A stretch of 9,826 nt of DNA from assembly GCA_013151705.1 (NCBI GenBank), contig JAADHT010000250.1:1-9826 (forward strand), read 5' to 3'. The notes below the pieces were generated by a model that was given only the letters and a program-made list of their open reading frames with translations, did not search any database and was not told the DNA's origin. Below are positions 8,073 to 9,826 of this stretch, in pieces (position 1 is the first letter of the stretch; every line of letters starts with the position of its first letter). The DNA is from Kiritimatiellota bacterium (GTDB lineage Bacteria > Verrucomicrobiota > Lentisphaeria > Victivallales > JAADHT01). Both the position numbers and the translations under genes were made by a program.

Positions 8073-8100
8073 TTGACCATTGGATTTGCCGATGTAAGGT
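8073..8100 (+). promoter_or_regulatory. Candidate promoter of the small membrane protein gene
   Basis: TTGACC (8073-8078, 5 of 6 matches to the -35 consensus) is followed after 16 bases by TAAGGT (8095-8100), a poor -10 match. Transcription from here would give a leader of about 100 bases containing the palindrome and hairpins described below. This is only a pattern match. Confidence 0.3.
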
Positions 8101-8115
8101 AGACGGTTGCTAACT

Positions 8116-8127
8116 CGAGCCGGCTCG
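8116..8127. promoter_or_regulatory. 12-bp perfect palindrome in the divergent rluB / small-gene region
   Basis: CGAGCCGGCTCG is a perfect palindrome lying between the divergent starts at 8033 and 8209. It could be an operator for a dimeric regulator acting on either gene, or the end of an RNA structure. No second copy was noticed in the window. Confidence 0.35.
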
Positions 8128-8187
8128 CGAATGTTCGTTTACCGGGAGTCGGAAACGAACCGCATACCATATCCCGCGTTTGACGGG
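8127..8187 (+). promoter_or_regulatory. Leader hairpins upstream of the small membrane protein
   Basis: GTTCGTTT (8133-8140) and AAACGAAC (8153-8160) form an 8-bp perfect stem. It is extended inside by CCG/CGG (8142-8144 with 8150-8152, 5-base loop) and outside by GCG/CGC (8127-8129 with 8161-8163). A second short hairpin, CCCG/CGGG (8173-8176 with 8184-8187), is followed directly by TTTT. The first stem partly competes with the palindrome at 8116-8127. The set ends only 7 bases before the ribosome site of the 92-residue gene. Such an arrangement could regulate translation or act as an attenuator; no known riboswitch class is recognised. Confidence 0.4.
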
Positions 8188-8208
8188 TTTTCAAAGAGGA
8201 TTGTCATT

Positions 8209-8487
8209 ATGAGCGTTTACGAGGCGATTATGCTTGTTTGCTTCGGTGCCAGTTGGCCCGTGTCGATAGCGAAAACGATAAAAGCCAAGAATCCGACCGG
8301 GAAAAGCATAATTTTCCTGTATTTAGTGTTTATCGGCTACATTTGCGGTTGTCTTCACAAATATTATTATTCGTGGAATCCGATTTTCTGGTTGTACGCG
8401 GTCAACGGGACGATGGTCGCCGTCGATATAATTTTGACGCGGTACTATCTTCATCGATTGAGAAGAGCGGAGAATCAAACCTCCTGA
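8209..8487 (+). CDS. Small three-helix membrane protein, PQ-loop/SemiSWEET-like
   Basis: The protein has 92 residues and three predicted membrane helices at about 5-21, 33-50 and 57-77, with a basic cytoplasmic-looking tail (HRLRRAENQ). The pattern GASWPVSIAKTIKAKNPTGKS between helices 1 and 2 matches the half-transporter layout of PQ-loop proteins. A helix ends in a proline motif, followed by a short charged loop with T/S-G-K-S. The canonical PQ pair is replaced here by WP. SemiSWEETs of about 90 residues dimerise to make a sugar channel, but many short homologues are uncharacterised, so no substrate is claimed. An upstream ATG at 8107 is in frame, but the ATG at 8209 is chosen because AGAGGA lies 8 bases before it and the hydrophobic domain starts at once. 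The gene ends with tandem stops, TGATGA. It is preceded by a structured leader. Confidence 0.75.
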   Translation: MSVYEAIMLVCFGASWPVSIAKTIKAKNPTGKSIIFLYLVFIGYICGCLHKYYYSWNPIFWLYAVNGTMVAVDIILTRYYLHRLRRAENQTS

Positions 8488-8587
8488 TGAATTCGTCTTT
8501 CCGGTTTGAATTTTCAGTCACCACAGGTATCTTGAACGATGCTCGGAAAAGGCTCGTTGCTCGCCGAGAATGTTTGGCGGCCTGATT

Positions 8588-8740
8588 TTAGCCGCTGGCC
8601 GGAAACAACTGGTCAAGCGCTTCTCTCATACGGGCGGACTCTTTTTTCGGACGTTTCAGAGCTTTCAGCGGCCAAGACGATGGGACTGGATCGACTTCTC
8701 CGCTGAATAAAAATGCGAAGAGTTCTTTCGGATTCGGGAT
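8588..8740 (-). pseudogene. Start-less protein-like reading frame, possible gene remnant
   Basis: On the minus strand the frame ending at TAA (8590-8588) is open back to 8818 but has no ATG, GTG or TTG before a late internal ATG. The last 50 residues read like a real soluble protein C-terminus. They begin IPNPKELFAFLFSGEV (from 8740), continue through PVPSSWPLKALKRPKK, and end in ARMREALDQLFPASG. Upstream of 8740 the frame runs into the AT-rich ATTCGAATTTCGAG segment and then into a translation of the yebC leader that looks random. This suggests either a decayed gene that lost its N-terminus, or a small gene with an unusual start. I do not recognise the family, and it may be chance. Confidence 0.3.
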
Positions 8741-8769
8741 ATTCGAATTTCGAGTTTCAACACGATTCA

Positions 8770-8795
8770 GAGCGGTCCGGGGGTAGGGCCCGCTC
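8770..8795 (+). promoter_or_regulatory. Hairpin in the yebC leader
   Basis: GAGCGG (8770-8775) pairs with CCGCTC (8790-8795) around a G-rich loop, ending about 10 bases before the yebC ribosome site. There is no T-run, so it is not a terminator. It may be a leader element affecting mRNA stability or translation. Confidence 0.35.
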
Positions 8796-8815
8796 CCGAA
8801 ATATGGAGAGCATCT

Positions 8816-9577
8816 ATGTCAGGACACAGTAAATGGGCCAATATCAAACACAAGAAAGGTGCGGCGGACAAGAAACGGGGGCGTATTTTCTCGAGGATAT
8901 CCAAGGAGATAACCGTGGCGGCCAGAGGTGGTGGCGGAGAGCCTAACGCCAATCCGCGTCTGCGCACCGCCTTGACCGCCGCCAGAGCAGTGAACATGCC
9001 GAACGCCAACATTGACCGCGCGATAAAAAAAGGCACGGGCGAACTGGATGGAGAGGCGTTTGTTGAAATGTCATATGAGGGATTTGGGCATGGCGGAGTG
9101 GCCATACTCGTCGAATGTCTTTCGGACAATAAGAATCGGACCGCAAGCGAGGTGAGATTGTTGTTCGACAGGAATGGCGGCAATTTGGCGGCCATGGGCG
9201 CGGTGTCGAGGTTGTTCCACAGGAAATCCAGATTTGTCGTACTTGAGGAGAACGCCGACGAGGAATCTCTGTTCGATCCGCTTATAGATGCCGGTGCCGA
9301 AGACATTTCGGCCGATGACGGCATGGTGGAGATTCTAGGGCCTCCGGAATCATTCGAACCCATAGCCGGCATATTGGAGAAAAACGGAATCGCCGTCGAG
9401 GAGTCCGGGGTGGTTCAGCATCCGGAAAATCTCGTTTCCGTGGACGATGTTGACATGGCTGGAAAATTATTGAGTCTGTTGGACAAACTTGAAGACCAGG
9501 AGGACGTTCAGGCGGTATATTCAAACGTCGATATTCCAGACGAGGTTATGAAAAAATTATCGGAGGAGGACGCATGA
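8816..9577 (+). CDS. yebC: YebC/TACO1 family protein
   Basis: This 253-residue protein begins with the family signature GHSKWANIKHKKGAADKKRG (2-21). It then has the conserved PNANPRLRTAL block (42-52), NMPNANIDRAIKKGTGE (60-76), the SYEGFGHGGVAILVE strand (86-100) and NRTASEVR (107-114). YebC/TACO1 proteins are cytoplasmic three-domain proteins. They were long annotated as transcriptional regulators and are now linked in several organisms to translation, including relief of ribosome stalling. The exact role here is inferred from the family. The length is slightly above the usual 240-250. GGAGAG lies 5 bases before the ATG at 8816, fixing the start. The stop overlaps the next ATG as ATGA, so the downstream secreted SH3 protein is probably co-translated. 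The ruvC/ruvAB neighbourhood seen around yebC in many bacteria is not visible on the side shown. Confidence 0.96.
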   Translation: MSGHSKWANIKHKKGAADKKRGRIFSRISKEITVAARGGGGEPNANPRLRTALTAARAVNMPNANIDRAIKKGTGELDGEAFVEMSYEGFGHGGVAILVECLSDNKNRTASEVRLLFDRNGGNLAAMGAVSRLFHRKSRFVVLEENADEESLFDPLIDAGAEDISADDGMVEILGPPESFEPIAGILEKNGIAVEESGVVQHPENLVSVDDVDMAGKLLSLLDKLEDQEDVQAVYSNVDIPDEVMKKLSEEDA

Positions 9578-9826
9578 CGATAAAACAACGCGTTGCATTG
9601 GTCGTTTCGTTTTCATTGGCGACGGTCTCGTCGTTCGCCGGGGTGGAAGGGGTGGTTGTAGCCACGAGGCTGAACGTCCGCGTCAGACCCGGCACGAAAT
9701 ACACGCAGGTGGCGCAACTGAAAAAAGAGACCAAGGTCGCCGTTCTGCGTCATAAAGACGGATGGTATGAGATTTCGGCTCCCTCCGACGCGAAAGTGTG
9801 GATATCCTCCTTGTTCATCGACGACC
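9574..9826 (+). CDS. Secreted SH3b-domain protein (3' partial)
   Basis: The ATG at 9574 overlaps the yebC stop (ATGA) and is preceded by a GGAGGA ribosome site within the end of yebC. The 84 visible residues begin with a short basic start and a hydrophobic signal peptide (about 1-22, likely cut after SFA). An SH3b (SH3 type 3) domain follows: TRLNVRVRPGTKYTQVAQL (31-49), KDGWYEI (61-67) and VWISSLFI (75-82). SH3b domains usually bind cell-wall peptides or mediate protein contacts in the periplasm. The frame is still open at the right window edge, so the remaining domains, possibly further SH3b repeats, a hydrolase or a coiled coil, cannot be seen. Direct coupling to yebC is probable, but a functional link is not evident. 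Confidence 0.8.
   Translation, partial: MTIKQRVALVVSFSLATVSSFAGVEGVVVATRLNVRVRPGTKYTQVAQLKKETKVAVLRHKDGWYEISAPSDAKVWISSLFIDD

Larger units (their letters stand above)
8488..8815. other. Non-coding stretch between the small membrane gene and yebC
   Basis: No complete gene with a normal start codon was found in these 328 bases. They hold a start-less minus-strand reading frame (listed separately), an inverted repeat GCGGC/GCCGC (8577-8581 with 8591-8595), another CTCGG/CCGAG (8542-8546 with 8564-8568), and an AT-rich ATTCGAATTTCGAGTTT segment (8741-8757). No T-run terminator follows the small membrane gene. Confidence 0.5.

Noticed and set aside
8173..8191. CCCG/CGGG hairpin plus TTTT as an intrinsic terminator
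   Set aside because: The stem is only 4 bp and sits directly before a good ribosome site, so it was kept only as part of the leader structure, not called as a terminator.

Overview
This window looks like an ordinary chromosomal segment from a Gram-negative (diderm) bacterium with roughly even base composition. The envelope genes (lnt and a lipoprotein-type sppA) show the diderm envelope. The partial gene at the left edge belongs to the uroporphyrinogen-decarboxylase-like family that is strongly expanded in the Planctomycetes-Verrucomicrobia-Lentisphaerota group. I therefore lean to that group, possibly Lentisphaerota or Kiritimatiellota, but this is an inference without any marker-gene search. 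All eight genes whose ends lie in the window stop with TGA, so the standard stop assignment holds.

Layout: (1) 3-881, plus strand: C-terminal part of a uroporphyrinogen-decarboxylase/corrinoid-methyltransferase-like protein, cut by the window edge. (2) 8033 down to 958, minus strand: five co-oriented genes in the transcribed order rluB, sppA, lnt, trkA, trkH. trkA and trkH overlap by an ATGA and form the two subunits of a Trk potassium uptake system. sppA and lnt concern the cell envelope: the SppA protease carries a lipobox, so it would itself be a substrate of Lnt. A 249-base gap between sppA and lnt contains several inverted repeats. (3) 8034-8208: divergent intergenic region with a 12-bp perfect palindrome and a strong hairpin, in the probable leader of a 92-residue small membrane protein at 8209-8487. 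(4) 8488-8815: mostly non-coding, but the minus strand holds a start-less, protein-like reading frame that could be a gene remnant. (5) 8816-9826, plus strand: yebC overlapping by ATGA with a secreted SH3b-domain protein that runs off the window.

Functionally this is mainly housekeeping: ion uptake, lipoprotein maturation, membrane peptide turnover, rRNA modification and translation support. I found no mobile element, CRISPR array, tRNA, rRNA or defence module. The items most worth checking are the structured leader before the small membrane protein, the start-less reading frame at 8588-8740, the sppA-lnt spacer, and the loss of the glycine motif in the second half of TrkA.
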